NCBI GenBank assembly: GCA_016789705.1
Contig: JAEUQR010000099.1
Span: forward strand, 1 to 63,491
Reading direction: 5' to 3'
Source: Acidobacteriota bacterium
GTDB lineage: Bacteria; Acidobacteriota; Vicinamibacteria; Vicinamibacterales; UBA2999
DNA: 63,491 nt
Below are positions 1 to 8,783 of this stretch, one piece after another; position 1 is the first letter of the stretch; the number at the start of each line of letters is the position of its first letter. A program made the position numbers and the translations under genes. The notes under the pieces are model-generated. The model was given only the letters and a program-made list of their open reading frames with translations. It had not been told where the DNA came from and ran no database searches.

Positions 1-803
1 CCGTTCTCCCACGTCTCGTGGTACTTCTCGCCGGGGCCAGGCATCGTGTCGAACTGCCACACCTTCTTGCCGGTGCGCACGTCGAACGCGCGGACGTTGC
101 CCTTGACGTTGGTGCTGTAGGTGTAGCCGAGACCTTCGAACATCGACGAGCCGACGATGATGAGATCGCCGACGACGGTGGGCGTCGAGTGCAGGCCGAT
201 TTCCGACTTCTCGAGGTCGGCCTGCTTGCCGTTGATCATGATGCCGACCTTCAGGTCGACGACGCCGTTGGTGCCGAAGCCGGGCGTGGGCTGGCCGGTC
301 TTGGCGTTGAGCGAGACCAGGCGGTAGCCGGTCGTCACGTACTGGATGCGCTCATCGCCCTTGCCGTCGGTCCAGTAGGACAGGCCGCGGCCCGAGAGCT
401 GACGCGGCGCCCAGCGCGTGGCGCGCTCGCCCTCGTCCATCGAGTACATCCACTTCTGCTCGCCCGTGCGGGGGTCGAGGGCCACCACCGCGCGGCGCGT
501 GCCGGCCGTGGCGTAGAGCATGCCCTTCACCATGATGGGCGTGCCTTCGAGCTTGGTTTCCGGGCGCGGACCGAGGTTGTCGGTCTTGAAGCGCCAGGCC
601 ACTTCGAGCTTGCTGAAATTGGTGGCGTTGACCTGATCGAGCGGCGAGTACTTGCTGCCCGCGAGGTCGGCCGTGTACATGGGCCATTCGCCGTTCCTGG
701 TGCTCGGCTGACCGGTGCTCTGGCCCGAGACCCGCGGCATCAGCACGGCCATCGCAGCGATGAGCAGGGCTGCGGGGGCGGTGCGAAGAACCACACGCTT
801 CAT
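1..803 (-). CDS. Exported PQQ-binding-like beta-propeller protein (partial, C-terminus outside window)
   Basis: The gene runs off the left edge; about 267 N-terminal codons are visible. Residues 1-27 form a Sec signal peptide. The mature start (WPMYTADLAGSKYSPLDQ, about 38-55) is typical of quinoprotein glucose/alcohol dehydrogenase-like proteins. It is followed by propeller blade motifs such as ALDPRTGEQKW and AFDVRTGKKVW. By family it should be a periplasmic PQQ- or structure-only eight-bladed propeller, usually 550-700 aa; the cofactor-site residues are mostly outside the window, so catalysis cannot be judged. The ATG at 803 has AGGAG five bases upstream. Confidence 0.85.
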   Translation of the reverse strand, partial: MKRVVLRTAPAALLIAAMAVLMPRVSGQSTGQPSTRNGEWPMYTADLAGSKYSPLDQVNATNFSKLEVAWRFKTDNLGPRPETKLEGTPIMVKGMLYATAGTRRAVVALDPRTGEQKWMYSMDEGERATRWAPRQLSGRGLSYWTDGKGDERIQYVTTGYRLVSLNAKTGQPTPGFGTNGVVDLKVGIMINGKQADLEKSEIGLHSTPTVVGDLIIVGSSMFEGLGYTYSTNVKGNVRAFDVRTGKKVWQFDTMPGPGEKYHETWEN

Positions 804-957
804 AGGGACTCCTGACGGAAGTCGGACATGGACATCGTCCGGAGCACGGCCCCGGGCGCCTGCGATCATAGCGCCGCGCCGCGGGGCAGTGAAAGGCCCG
901 CGGCCGGCAAGACAATCGATGACATCTGGCCGGACGCCGCCAGGCGCCCAGTGGCGG

Positions 958-2703
958 CTATTGTGCCGCCGGACGTCCGCCACCACGCTGGGGCGGCGGG
1001 TTCTTGATGAGCCTGTACTGGTTGATTCCGGCGTTCACCTTGTAGGCAATGCCCATCCGGCCGATGTCGGCCGTGGAGAGCGCCGGGTTGCCGGTGACGC
1101 CGGAATCGGCCGGGCCGCCCCACGGCATGATGCGGTCGGCGCGGATGCCGGCCGGGTAGACGTGGAGCATCTGCGAGGTGTCGCTGATGCCGGCGTGGCT
1201 GCCGATGAGTGCGTCTTCGTAGCCGAACTGCGCCTCCATCCACGCCCGGTAGTGCACGCGGCCCTGCTCGTAGTAGTCGGTGAGCGCGAACACCTTCGTG
1301 CCGGCGTCCTTCCACTCCTCGTTGAGCGCTTTGGCCACCGCCACCATGCCGGCCTGGTTGCCGCCGCTGTCGCCGATGAAGAGGATCTCCCTGAAGCCGT
1401 GCGCCTTGAGACTGCGCGCGGCGGCGTCGAGGAGCTGGTCGTAGGCCGGCGACGGCAGCGAGATCGAGCCGGGGCCCTGGCGATCCGGATCGCCTTCGGG
1501 CACGTACTGGATGACCGGTGCCACGAGCGTGTTGCCGAGTTTCCGCGCCATCTGGTTGGCGGCGAACGACACCACGTAGTTATGTTTGCCGAGCACCATG
1601 TGGTAGCCGTTCTTCTCGGTGCCGCCGGTGGGCACGATGACCGTCGTCTTCCCCGCCTTCATCAGATCGCGGGTCTCTTCCCAGGTGAGTTCGTCGATGA
1701 AGACGGTGTCGGGCGGACGCGTGGGCGTCTTGCCGGCGGGCGCGGTCTCCATCGTGGGACGAATCGGACCGGCCGGAGCCGCGGCGCGCGGCGCGCCGCC
1801 GGGACGTCCCGCGCCGCCACGGCCGCCACCGGCCACCGGCGCGGCGGGCACGGGCGGTTCGGCGCCGCTCAGCATGCGGCGGGCCTGCGCGAGCGCGAGG
1901 TCGATCTTGATCTGCAGCAGTTCGCGGCCCACCTGTGGCGAGGCCTTCGACTGGTTCACGCCGCTCACGCCGTTGTTCTCGTAGTCGTTCCCGACGAGGC
2001 GATCGGTGCGGATGTGCTGCGGCGCCACGAAGAGCAGCTCCGACGTGTCGAGGATGTTGGCGTGATTGCCGACCTGCGCCGGCGGCACGCCGAGGAACTT
2101 CGCCGCCCACACTTCCTGATCGGCGTGCGCCTTCGTGTAGTAGTCGTCCACCCACAGCGCCTTGGCGCTGCCGGCCCAGAGCGCGTTCAGCTTCTCGGCT
2201 GCCGTGCGCATGCCGGTGCGGTTGCCGCCCGACTCGCCGAGGAAGATGACCGTGGTGAAGCCGCCGGCCTTGAGGCTGCGCCCGGCGCTCACGAGCAGCT
2301 CGACGAACCGGTCTTCCGGCAGCGTGATCGTGCCGGGCTTGCCCATGTGGCCGGTGGGCGGATCCCAGGAGCCCTCTGGCACGTAGGTGACGACCGGCGC
2401 GACGAGGGTCTTGCCGAGGGCCCGCGCGATCTTGTCGGCGGTATAGGTCATGACGAACTTGTGTTCGCCGTCGACCATGTGGGGGCCCTTCTGCTCGGTA
2501 CCGGCCGTGCCGATGATGACCGACGTCCAGCCGCCCTTCACGAGGTCGCGCGTTTCGGCCCAGGTGAGTTCCTCGAGGAACACCGTGTCGGGCGGCGTGC
2601 CGCCGGGCCCGGTGGCGGGCGCGTTCGCGGGACGCTGGGCCAGCGCCGTCATCCCCAGCAGCACCGTGACGACCGGGACACTCAACAACACTCGAAGGTT
2701 CAT
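958..2703 (-). CDS. Exported protein with two tandem creatininase-like domains
   Basis: 581 aa with a signal peptide (1-22), creatininase-fold domain 1 (about 38-275), a Gly/Ala/Pro-rich linker (about 283-325) and domain 2 (about 332-570). Both domains keep the family landmarks: TxE near the first strand, the GxxxxxH..PGTI/GSISL stretch, SGGN, and HAxxxDTS. The canonical EQHGPH...D ligand set is altered: E70-Q-K72 with H81 in domain 1, and E363-K-N365 with H374 in domain 2; the His of NGHGGN is Ser (S158). Known creatininase-family enzymes are single-domain cytosolic amidohydrolases of about 250 aa; this one is exported and doubled. GAGGAG lies eight bases before the ATG. Substrate unknown. 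A related single-domain protein is at 37718-38629. Confidence 0.85.
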   Translation of the reverse strand: MNLRVLLSVPVVTVLLGMTALAQRPANAPATGPGGTPPDTVFLEELTWAETRDLVKGGWTSVIIGTAGTEQKGPHMVDGEHKFVMTYTADKIARALGKTLVAPVVTYVPEGSWDPPTGHMGKPGTITLPEDRFVELLVSAGRSLKAGGFTTVIFLGESGGNRTGMRTAAEKLNALWAGSAKALWVDDYYTKAHADQEVWAAKFLGVPPAQVGNHANILDTSELLFVAPQHIRTDRLVGNDYENNGVSGVNQSKASPQVGRELLQIKIDLALAQARRMLSGAEPPVPAAPVAGGGRGGAGRPGGAPRAAAPAGPIRPTMETAPAGKTPTRPPDTVFIDELTWEETRDLMKAGKTTVIVPTGGTEKNGYHMVLGKHNYVVSFAANQMARKLGNTLVAPVIQYVPEGDPDRQGPGSISLPSPAYDQLLDAAARSLKAHGFREILFIGDSGGNQAGMVAVAKALNEEWKDAGTKVFALTDYYEQGRVHYRAWMEAQFGYEDALIGSHAGISDTSQMLHVYPAGIRADRIMPWGGPADSGVTGNPALSTADIGRMGIAYKVNAGINQYRLIKNPPPQRGGGRPAAQ

Positions 2704-2912
2704 GCGGAAGGCTCCTCGAAAGCGGCTGTAAGCCTACACTGGCCGGCTGCGGCCGTGGTCACGGAACGTCAGTGCCCGCCGGCCTGCCAACAACTGTCCT
2801 GCGGGTCGGACGGCGGCCGGCGAAATTCACGCCAGACGTGGCCGGGCCACCGTGGCATGCGAGTTGCTCTTTCCCGTGCACAGCCGACACCGGCTGGCGG
2901 GAGGGCAACACC

Positions 2913-3428
2913 ATGGGGCCACTTCGAGAACTGCTCGCCGTCGATGAACGCAAGACGCTCGAGTTCTTCTTCCTCGGACTCAAGGACGTCTCCGAAGCCG
3001 ATGTCGACCGCGGGGAACTGCTCTACAACGCCAGTGTGCTGGCGCACTACGCGCAGGTCTCCACGCACTCGGACCTGGAGTTCCCGACGCCGCCGGCGCT
3101 CGGCGCCGTGTTCGACCATTTCGTTGGCGCTGCCGACGCGCCGCTCGATGCCGAGTTGCTCGAAACGGCCGGATCCCACTGCCTGCTCATGGCCGGCTTC
3201 TTCGAGGACCAGATGAAACACCGCCACAACGTGGGCTGGTACGCGCGGCTCGGCGCCGGGTTCTACTTCCGCGCCGCCCGCCAGGAAGCAGACGTGAAGC
3301 GCGCGCAGTTCCTCGACACGCTGGGCCGGCACTTCGAATCGTGGCGCGTGCGGCACGCGCGGCTCAGCCGCGAACTGCGCGCCACGCCGTACCTACTCGA
3401 CCTGCCGGTGCCACGCCGCGTCATGTGA
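2913..3428 (+). CDS. Conserved-looking helical protein of unknown function
   Basis: 171 aa with no signal peptide or membrane segment. The sequence is charged and alpha-helical in character, with His/Trp-rich patches (DQMKHRHNVGWYARLG, about residues 97-112). I do not recognise a named domain. The ATG at 2913 is preceded by GGGAGGG, which favours it over the upstream in-frame start at 2772. The gene stands alone, pointing away from the creatininase-like gene and converging on the decayed toxin gene at 3501-3844. Confidence 0.7.
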   Translation: MGPLRELLAVDERKTLEFFFLGLKDVSEADVDRGELLYNASVLAHYAQVSTHSDLEFPTPPALGAVFDHFVGAADAPLDAELLETAGSHCLLMAGFFEDQMKHRHNVGWYARLGAGFYFRAARQEADVKRAQFLDTLGRHFESWRVRHARLSRELRATPYLLDLPVPRRVM

Positions 3429-3500
3429 CCACCGCCGGCCGTGCCGGACTCGCCAGTCGGCACGTGCCCGGCTTGCCGGTGCCCCGCCGCGTGACGTGGG

Positions 3501-3844
3501 TCACGGCGCGGGCAGGCGGCGCTCGAAGTCGGCGCGAAGGGCTCGGCCTCGATTCGCCCCGACCGCCTCGATCCGCGTGGCGGCGTCAAGGGCCCGCTGG
3601 CGCTCGCCGGGTGTCAGATTGGCGATGAGCCCCCGGAGATCGATTCGTCCTGCAGCCGGCTGGGCGAGACGGGACAACGCCTTCATCGCGAACGAGGTGA
3701 CCAGCCGTCGCGGGTGAAACGCGGTTCCACGCGTTTCGAGACGGCCAGTCCGCCCACGACGGCCCATGGGCAGCGCCGGCCGTTGACAACATCGCCGATC
3801 CGCTGCGGCGCGCGCAGCAGGCGCGGCGGTGGCGTGACGCTCAC
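3501..3844 (-). pseudogene. Remnant of an Rv0078A/AbiEii-like nucleotidyltransferase toxin
   Basis: A GTG start at 3844 overlaps the antitoxin stop (GTGA), as expected for a coupled toxin gene. The frame reads a nucleotidyltransferase-like N-terminus ending WAVVGGLAVSKRVEPRFTRD, where intact members continue with the DVDL metal site. Here it runs instead into WSPRSR and a stop near 3683. In the next frame, from about 3720 to 3501, a typical family C-terminus resumes (RIDLRGLIANLTPGERQRAL...). The catalytic middle, including the Asp residues, is missing and the halves are out of frame, so an internal deletion with frameshift is the simplest reading. Intact relatives are around 180-200 aa. A sequencing error alone cannot supply the missing core. 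Confidence 0.7.
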
Positions 3845-4038
3845 GACCGCTGCTGCGGGCCGTCCCCGGCCTCCGCGCCGGGGCGCCGCTGCAGCCACTC
3901 ACCCACGACGCGGGAGACGTCGGCCTCCGACGCGTGCGGATGTTCCCGGCGGATGGACTGTCGTCGAATCGCGACGCCGGCCTCCCAGAGGTCGGCCGCG
4001 ACCATGAGCCGCTCGGCCAGCACGCGCGAGTGCTCCAT
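3841..4038 (-). CDS. Rv0078B-related antitoxin-like small protein
   Basis: 65 aa. The pattern IRRQSIRREHPHASEAD followed by EWLQRRPGAEAGDGP (about 27-59) matches the small antitoxin family typified by M. tuberculosis Rv0078B, recalled from family knowledge and not searched. The partner downstream (3501-3844) is a disrupted nucleotidyltransferase coupled by a GTGA overlap, so this is probably an orphaned antitoxin. There is no Shine-Dalgarno; TGTTACAAT lies exactly six bases before the ATG, suggesting a leaderless transcript. Confidence 0.7.
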   Translation of the reverse strand: MEHSRVLAERLMVAADLWEAGVAIRRQSIRREHPHASEADVSRVVGEWLQRRPGAEAGDGPQQRS

Positions 4039-4044
4039 GCGCGC

Positions 4045-4053
4045 ATTGTAACA
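4045..4053 (-). promoter_or_regulatory. Extended -10 for leaderless antitoxin transcript
   Basis: On the minus strand TGTTACAAT is followed by six bases and then the ATG at 4038. An extended -10 (TGn plus TACAAT) at this spacing would start transcription at or next to the ATG. No convincing -35 and no Shine-Dalgarno is seen. Confidence 0.5.
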
Positions 4054-4102
4054 ATCCACGCCGCCGGGCTGAGGCGTATAGTGGCGCCCGGAGGTCCGCC
4101 GC

Positions 4103-4756
4103 ATGAAGCCCGTCACGGTTCCACTCGCGCTCGCCGCCCTCACGTTCACCGCCACGCACGCCGCCGCCCAGGTCGAGAACATGGGCCCGAAGGCCGCCAC
4201 CTACATCACCGACGCCGACGTGAAGAAGGTCAACGCGCTGCCGGGCGTGGACCGGCAGATCGTAAGCGTCGACATCGGCAAGCTGAACGAAGCGGTGGGC
4301 ATCGTGCACCGCGGCAAGCTGGTACCGGCCGCGCCTGGAGCCGCGCCCGCCGCCGCGCCCGCGAGTGGCGCCGCGCCTGCGCCCTGCGGACTGCCGGCGT
4401 CCGCTGCCGCGGGCTCGAAGAACGGCACCGGCATCTCGCACGACCACCAGACCGAGACCTACATCATCGTCTCGGGCTCGGGCACGCTCGTGACCGGCGG
4501 GCAGATCGCCGGTGGCCGCAAGTCCGCGCCCGACAGCCCGGTTACGACCACGCTCAACGGGCCGTCGTGCAGCGGCGCCATCGTGGGCGAGGGCGTGGTG
4601 CAGCGCGTCGTCAACGTGGGCGATATCATCATCATCCCCGCCGGCGTCGCGCACGGCTGGGTGGAGATCCCCGACCACGTCGACTACCTCACCGTGCGTC
4701 CCGATCCGGACCGCGTGCTGAAGCCTTACGTGCACCCGGTGCTGCAGAAGAAATAG
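4103..4756 (+). CDS. Secreted cupin-domain protein
   Basis: 217 aa. A signal peptide (1-22, ending AAAQ) precedes an Ala/Pro-rich insert (about 75-105) and a cupin barrel. Cupin motif 1 appears as ISHDHQTETYIIVSGSGTL (about 111-130) and motif 2 as GDIIIIPAGVAHGWVEI (about 174-190), giving His, Glu and His candidates for one metal. Related small exported cupins in Acidobacteria and Proteobacteria have no assigned substrate. GGAGG lies upstream of the ATG and a TATAGT -10-like hexamer lies at about 4077-4082. Confidence 0.8.
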   Translation: MKPVTVPLALAALTFTATHAAAQVENMGPKAATYITDADVKKVNALPGVDRQIVSVDIGKLNEAVGIVHRGKLVPAAPGAAPAAAPASGAAPAPCGLPASAAAGSKNGTGISHDHQTETYIIVSGSGTLVTGGQIAGGRKSAPDSPVTTTLNGPSCSGAIVGEGVVQRVVNVGDIIIIPAGVAHGWVEIPDHVDYLTVRPDPDRVLKPYVHPVLQKK

Positions 4757-4794
4757 CGCCCGCACGGGGAGATTCCCCGCCACACCGTCCGCGC

Positions 4795-4816
4795 GAGCCG
4801 GACGCCACGCCGGCTC
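4795..4816 (+). terminator. Hairpin after the cupin gene
   Basis: GAGCCGG and CCGGCTC form a perfect 7-bp stem around an 8-base loop, 38 bases beyond the cupin stop. No T-run follows, so termination is only plausible. Confidence 0.35.
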
Positions 4817-4878
4817 ACGCTAATTCCCCTGCGATTCAGCACTCGCCGCACTGGCACGCAGACTGCGTCTGCCGTGAC

Positions 4879-5202
4879 ATGCGGCTCAAGGCGTTCGTGC
4901 TCGTCGTGATCCTCACTACGGCGCCGCTCGCGGAGGCGTGGTCCCTTCTCGAGACGACGCCTGAGCCTTGTCCGATGGCGGCGGCAATGCACGGCGACGG
5001 GCCGTGCTTCAGCGCGCCGTGCCCCTGCGACCATTCGTCGCAGGCCGTCGTCACGTCGCAGTCCGATCCCACGACGCTGCCGCACACACAGGCGTGCGCC
5101 GCCGCGGCGGCCATCGCCCGGCCGTGTGCCACGCCGACAACCGCAGCGCCCGCCCGCGGATTCCCGCTCGCCGTCGACCACCCTCCCACCCGCCGCGCGT
5201 AG
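4879..5202 (+). CDS. Small exported Cys/His-rich protein next to copper receptor
   Basis: 107 aa with a signal peptide (about 1-21). The mature part has a Cys/Met/His-rich patch, PCPMAAAMHGDGPCFSAPC, followed by PCDH (about 33-55), then a low-complexity Ala/Thr/Pro tail. No named domain is recognised. It ends 100 bases before the OprC-like TonB receptor on the same strand, and the metal-ligand-rich patch suggests a periplasmic copper-binding accessory; that role is inferred from position and composition. A similar Cys/His-rich small protein is at 34316-34690. Confidence 0.6.
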   Translation: MRLKAFVLVVILTTAPLAEAWSLLETTPEPCPMAAAMHGDGPCFSAPCPCDHSSQAVVTSQSDPTTLPHTQACAAAAAIARPCATPTTAAPARGFPLAVDHPPTRRA

Positions 5203-5302
5203 CCGCTGTCCGCGGCGCGTCGCCACGCGTGCTCATCGCACCGGCGCCGCGCGCGGTCCACCTCGCAGCCGTTCGCGGCGTTGTTCGTGGAAGGGGTCGA
5301 TC

Positions 5303-7603
5303 ATGTCTGTCGCCTGTCGTACGTTTCGCCTGAGCGTGGTGTTCACGCTCCTTGCCGCTGTGGCCGCCGCGGCGCAGTCACCCACGGGCCGGCTCTCGGG
5401 CACCGTGGCCACCGCTGACGGCGCACGCCTGCCGCACGCCATCCTGACGCTCGTCGATGCCGCGTCGGCCCGCGAGATCCGCGGCACGAGTGACGCGCTC
5501 GGCGCCTTCATCCTCGACCGGCTGCCGGCCGGCAGCTACACCCTGCGTGTCGACTTCCCGGGGCTGATGCCGCGCGTGCTCACCGATGTCGTCATCGGCG
5601 CCGGCGACGACGCCCGGGTCGCCGTCGTGCTCGACCCGATGGGCGTGCGCGAGGTCGTGACGGTGTCGGGCGCGATTCCGCGCGAGAGCGTCGAGGCCAC
5701 GGAGGTGCGCGAAAGCCCGGCGCGCGACGTCGGCGAGTTGCTGGCCGACGACGCCGGCCTGTGGAAGCTGCGCAAGGGCGGCATCGCGAGTGACGTCGTG
5801 CTGCGCGGGCTGCAGAGCCGTGACCTCAACGTGCTCATCGACGGGCAGCGCATCTACGGCGCGTGTCCGAACCACATGGATCCACCCGCCTTTCACGTGG
5901 ATTTCTCGGAAGTGGAGCGGGTCGACGTCGGCAAGGGCCCGTTCGACGTGCGCTATCAGGGCAGCCTGGGCGGTGTCGTGAACGTCGTGACGCGGCGGCC
6001 GGACACGGGCTGGCACGCGACGACGTCGCTCGGCCTCGGCTCGTTCGGCTTCGTCAACCCCGCGATCACCGGCTCGTATGGCGGACCGCGCGTCTCCGTG
6101 CTCGGCGGCGCGTCCTATCGGCAGTCGGCGCCGTATGAGGACGGACGGGGCGAACGGTTCACGACGGGCGCCGGCTATCGCGAGGCTGCGGCCGACAGCG
6201 ACGCCTTCCGCGCCGCGACGGCCTGGGGGCGCACGGCGTGGACACCGGCCGACGGCCACCAGTTGGAGGCCTCCTACACCCGGCAGCAGACCGATCACAT
6301 CCTGTATCCCTACCTGCTGATGGACGCCATCTACGACAACGCCGATCGCGCCGCCCTCAATTATCAGGCGCCGGCGGCCTGGCGGCTCACGGGCGTGAAG
6401 GCACAGGCCAGCTGGTCGCGCGTGGATCACTGGATGACCGATGCCTACCGCACCTCGTCCTCCACGGCGCCGCGGGCCTACTCGATGGGCACCGACGCGA
6501 CCACGCTCACGGCCGGCGGCCGGGTGGAAGCGGCGTTTGGCGCGACGACCATCGGCGGTGAGGGCTACCGGCGCAACTGGAACACCGAGACGATGATGGC
6601 CGGCATGGGCGCCTACGCGCCGCAGTTCTCGATTCCCGGCGTGAACATCGACGCGGCGGGCGTGTTCATCGAACACGCGCGTCCGCTCGGCACGAGGGTG
6701 TCGCTCGACGTCGGCGCCCGCCTCGACCGCGTGGCCACAGCCGCCGATCGCGCCAAAGCCGGCCTCGCGCTTTACACGGCGTATCACGCCACCGACGACA
6801 CGTCGCGGGCTGACGTGCTGCCCTCGGGCCGCGTGAAGCTGGCCTGGCAGGTGGCCTCGAGTCTGACGCTGGCCACGTCGTTGGGGCACACCGCGCGGGT
6901 CGCCGAAGCCAACGAACGGTTCTTCGCCCTCAGGCGGATGGGCACCGACTGGGTGGGCAATCCGGACCTGGCGCCGTCGCGCAACACCGGTCTCGACGTC
7001 TCGATGACCCTGCAGCGGCCGCGCGCCACCGTCACCGCCAACGCCTACGTGAACCGCATCGACGACTACGTCGCGGTCTACCTCGCCCGCCGGGTCGCGA
7101 TGGTGCCCGGGGTGATGAACACGACGGCCCGCTCGTATGTGAACGTCGACGCGCGGCAACGCGGCCTCGAAGCCAGCGCCTCACTCACCGTGCGCGCGCC
7201 GTTCTCCCTCTCGGGCGATGTGTCGTACGTGCGCGGCACGATGACGCCACGTGCCGATCTCGGCGTGACCAGCCGGGACCTGGCAGAGACACCGCCGCTG
7301 CGCGCCAGGCTGCGCGCCCGCGTGGATGACGGACGTGTCTTCGCCGAACTCGAAGGGGTGGTGAGCGCCGAACAGACGCATGTGGACCGCAGCCTCGGCG
7401 AAGCCACGACTCCGGCCTACGGCCTGGCCAATCTCACGGCGGGCCTGCGGCAAGGCCGCGTCTCACTGGCCCTCGGCGTCGCCAACGTGTTCAACACCTA
7501 CTTCGTCGAACACCTCTCGTTCCAGCGCGATCCGTTCCGCTCGGGCCTGCGCGTGGCCGAGCCCGGGCGCAACCTGTTCGTGAACGCGAGCTGGAAGTTC
7601 TGA
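5303..7603 (+). CDS. OprC-like TonB-dependent copper receptor
   Basis: 766 aa. Order: signal peptide (1-25), carboxypeptidase-regulatory-like beta-sandwich (about 28-110), plug (about 125-240), 22-strand-type barrel ending in an aromatic C-terminus (SWKF). The plug carries YGACPNHMDPPAFHVDF: C188-P-N-H-M192 fits the CxxxM half of the copper site described for Pseudomonas OprC. H376-W-M378 fits its HxM half, at nearly the same separation as in OprC. It should therefore import copper across the outer membrane. GGAAGGGG precedes the ATG at 5303; the longer frame from 5126 lacks a signal peptide. The gene converges with 7608-8687, only 4 bases apart. Confidence 0.9.
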   Translation: MSVACRTFRLSVVFTLLAAVAAAAQSPTGRLSGTVATADGARLPHAILTLVDAASAREIRGTSDALGAFILDRLPAGSYTLRVDFPGLMPRVLTDVVIGAGDDARVAVVLDPMGVREVVTVSGAIPRESVEATEVRESPARDVGELLADDAGLWKLRKGGIASDVVLRGLQSRDLNVLIDGQRIYGACPNHMDPPAFHVDFSEVERVDVGKGPFDVRYQGSLGGVVNVVTRRPDTGWHATTSLGLGSFGFVNPAITGSYGGPRVSVLGGASYRQSAPYEDGRGERFTTGAGYREAAADSDAFRAATAWGRTAWTPADGHQLEASYTRQQTDHILYPYLLMDAIYDNADRAALNYQAPAAWRLTGVKAQASWSRVDHWMTDAYRTSSSTAPRAYSMGTDATTLTAGGRVEAAFGATTIGGEGYRRNWNTETMMAGMGAYAPQFSIPGVNIDAAGVFIEHARPLGTRVSLDVGARLDRVATAADRAKAGLALYTAYHATDDTSRADVLPSGRVKLAWQVASSLTLATSLGHTARVAEANERFFALRRMGTDWVGNPDLAPSRNTGLDVSMTLQRPRATVTANAYVNRIDDYVAVYLARRVAMVPGVMNTTARSYVNVDARQRGLEASASLTVRAPFSLSGDVSYVRGTMTPRADLGVTSRDLAETPPLRARLRARVDDGRVFAELEGVVSAEQTHVDRSLGEATTPAYGLANLTAGLRQGRVSLALGVANVFNTYFVEHLSFQRDPFRSGLRVAEPGRNLFVNASWKF

Positions 7604-7607
7604 GCGC

Positions 7608-8687
7608 CTACCGCGGCGTCGCCGCGGGAATCCCGATCGTGACCACCGCCTCGCCGGCCCGCACGGGCGGACCGGCGAGCCCGTACATGATGTAGCCATC
7701 GACCGGCGATACGATCCGCTCGATCTCCTTCCCGGCGTAGTCGGTGACCGTGCCGATGAGGTCCCCCTTCTTCACCGCGCGGCCGGTCGTCGCCACCGGC
7801 GTGAAGATGCCGGTATTCGTGGCCGTGGCCTCGGCCGAATCGCCGAACCAGCGGGTGTCGGCCCTGGGCGGCGTCGGCGTGCCGGGCGTCATCTGCAGCG
7901 TCCGGAGCAGGTTCTCGAGCCCGCGCGCGAGCGTGGCAATCGAGGCCTCGTCGCGCTGCCCGTTCTGGCCGATTTCCACGAGCACCGTCGGCTTGCCGTC
8001 GGCCACCGCCTGACGGTTGAGCGAACGGCCGTTGTCGACCTGCGCCTGCGTCTTCATCTCGTACTTGATGACGTTCCTGATACCGAAGGCGAGCGCCATC
8101 ACACGCGACTGCGCGTACTGCGCCTCGGCCAGCGGACCACCGTACGGGCCGGCGAACGCTTCCATCCACTCGGCGCCGTCGCCACCGTGCAGTTCCACGT
8201 GCAGGTCGCAGCGCCGGATCACCTCGCTCGTGATCGTCCAGGCGATGCGTTCCGCCTGCGTGCCATCCGCCTTGCCGGGGAACATGCGGTTCAGGTTCCT
8301 GCGATCGAACGGGTTCACGTAGACCGCGCGCTGCTCGAACGCTTCGACGTGCGCGAGGCGCACGAGCAGCACCGTGCCGCGGAGCGTCGCAAGGTCGATG
8401 CGCGTCAGCAGCCGCTGCCCGGCCAGGATCGGCACGAACTCGAAGCCGTGCACGCCGGCCGTGAGCGCCAGCACCGGCCCCGGCTGCGCGCCGTGGAACA
8501 CCGTGACGGGCACGCGCGTCGCGCCGTCGGTGGCCCCGGCCGGCACCGCGAGGTCGAGGTCCACACGAGAGCCGGCCGGCACGGTTCGTCCGCCGATGGC
8601 GAACGGCGGCCGTGGCTGGGCCGCCGCCGGTGGCGCCAGGAACATCAGGACGAGCGGCAGAACGGCAATCAGGGACCAGGGACGCAT
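7608..8687 (-). CDS. Exported succinylglutamate desuccinylase/aspartoacylase-family protein
   Basis: 359 aa from the ATG at 8687 (AGGAG upstream). A signal peptide covers 1-24. The M14-like zinc site is visible as AGVHGFEF (HxxE ligands, about residues 77-84) and DLHVELHGGD (third His, about 160-170). The C-terminus (about 285-355) resembles a lipoyl/biotinyl-like hammerhead that follows the catalytic domain in this AstE/AspA group. Known members hydrolyse N-acyl amino acids in the cytosol; export suggests processing of an extracellular amide. Substrate not deducible. Confidence 0.85.
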   Translation of the reverse strand: MRPWSLIAVLPLVLMFLAPPAAAQPRPPFAIGGRTVPAGSRVDLDLAVPAGATDGATRVPVTVFHGAQPGPVLALTAGVHGFEFVPILAGQRLLTRIDLATLRGTVLLVRLAHVEAFEQRAVYVNPFDRRNLNRMFPGKADGTQAERIAWTITSEVIRRCDLHVELHGGDGAEWMEAFAGPYGGPLAEAQYAQSRVMALAFGIRNVIKYEMKTQAQVDNGRSLNRQAVADGKPTVLVEIGQNGQRDEASIATLARGLENLLRTLQMTPGTPTPPRADTRWFGDSAEATATNTGIFTPVATTGRAVKKGDLIGTVTDYAGKEIERIVSPVDGYIMYGLAGPPVRAGEAVVTIGIPAATPR

Positions 8688-8783
8688 GGGATGAAACTCC
8701 TGCTGGGGATGGTAACCAGACATGAGCCATTTTGACCCTGCTCGACGGCGTGACGTAAGATCGCGGCGCTTCCCGAGTCTCTG

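Noticed and set aside
3683..3898. Separate small gene (71 aa, minus strand)
   Set aside because: Its C-terminal part is the N-terminal half of the disrupted nucleotidyltransferase, and its N-terminal part overlaps the antitoxin.
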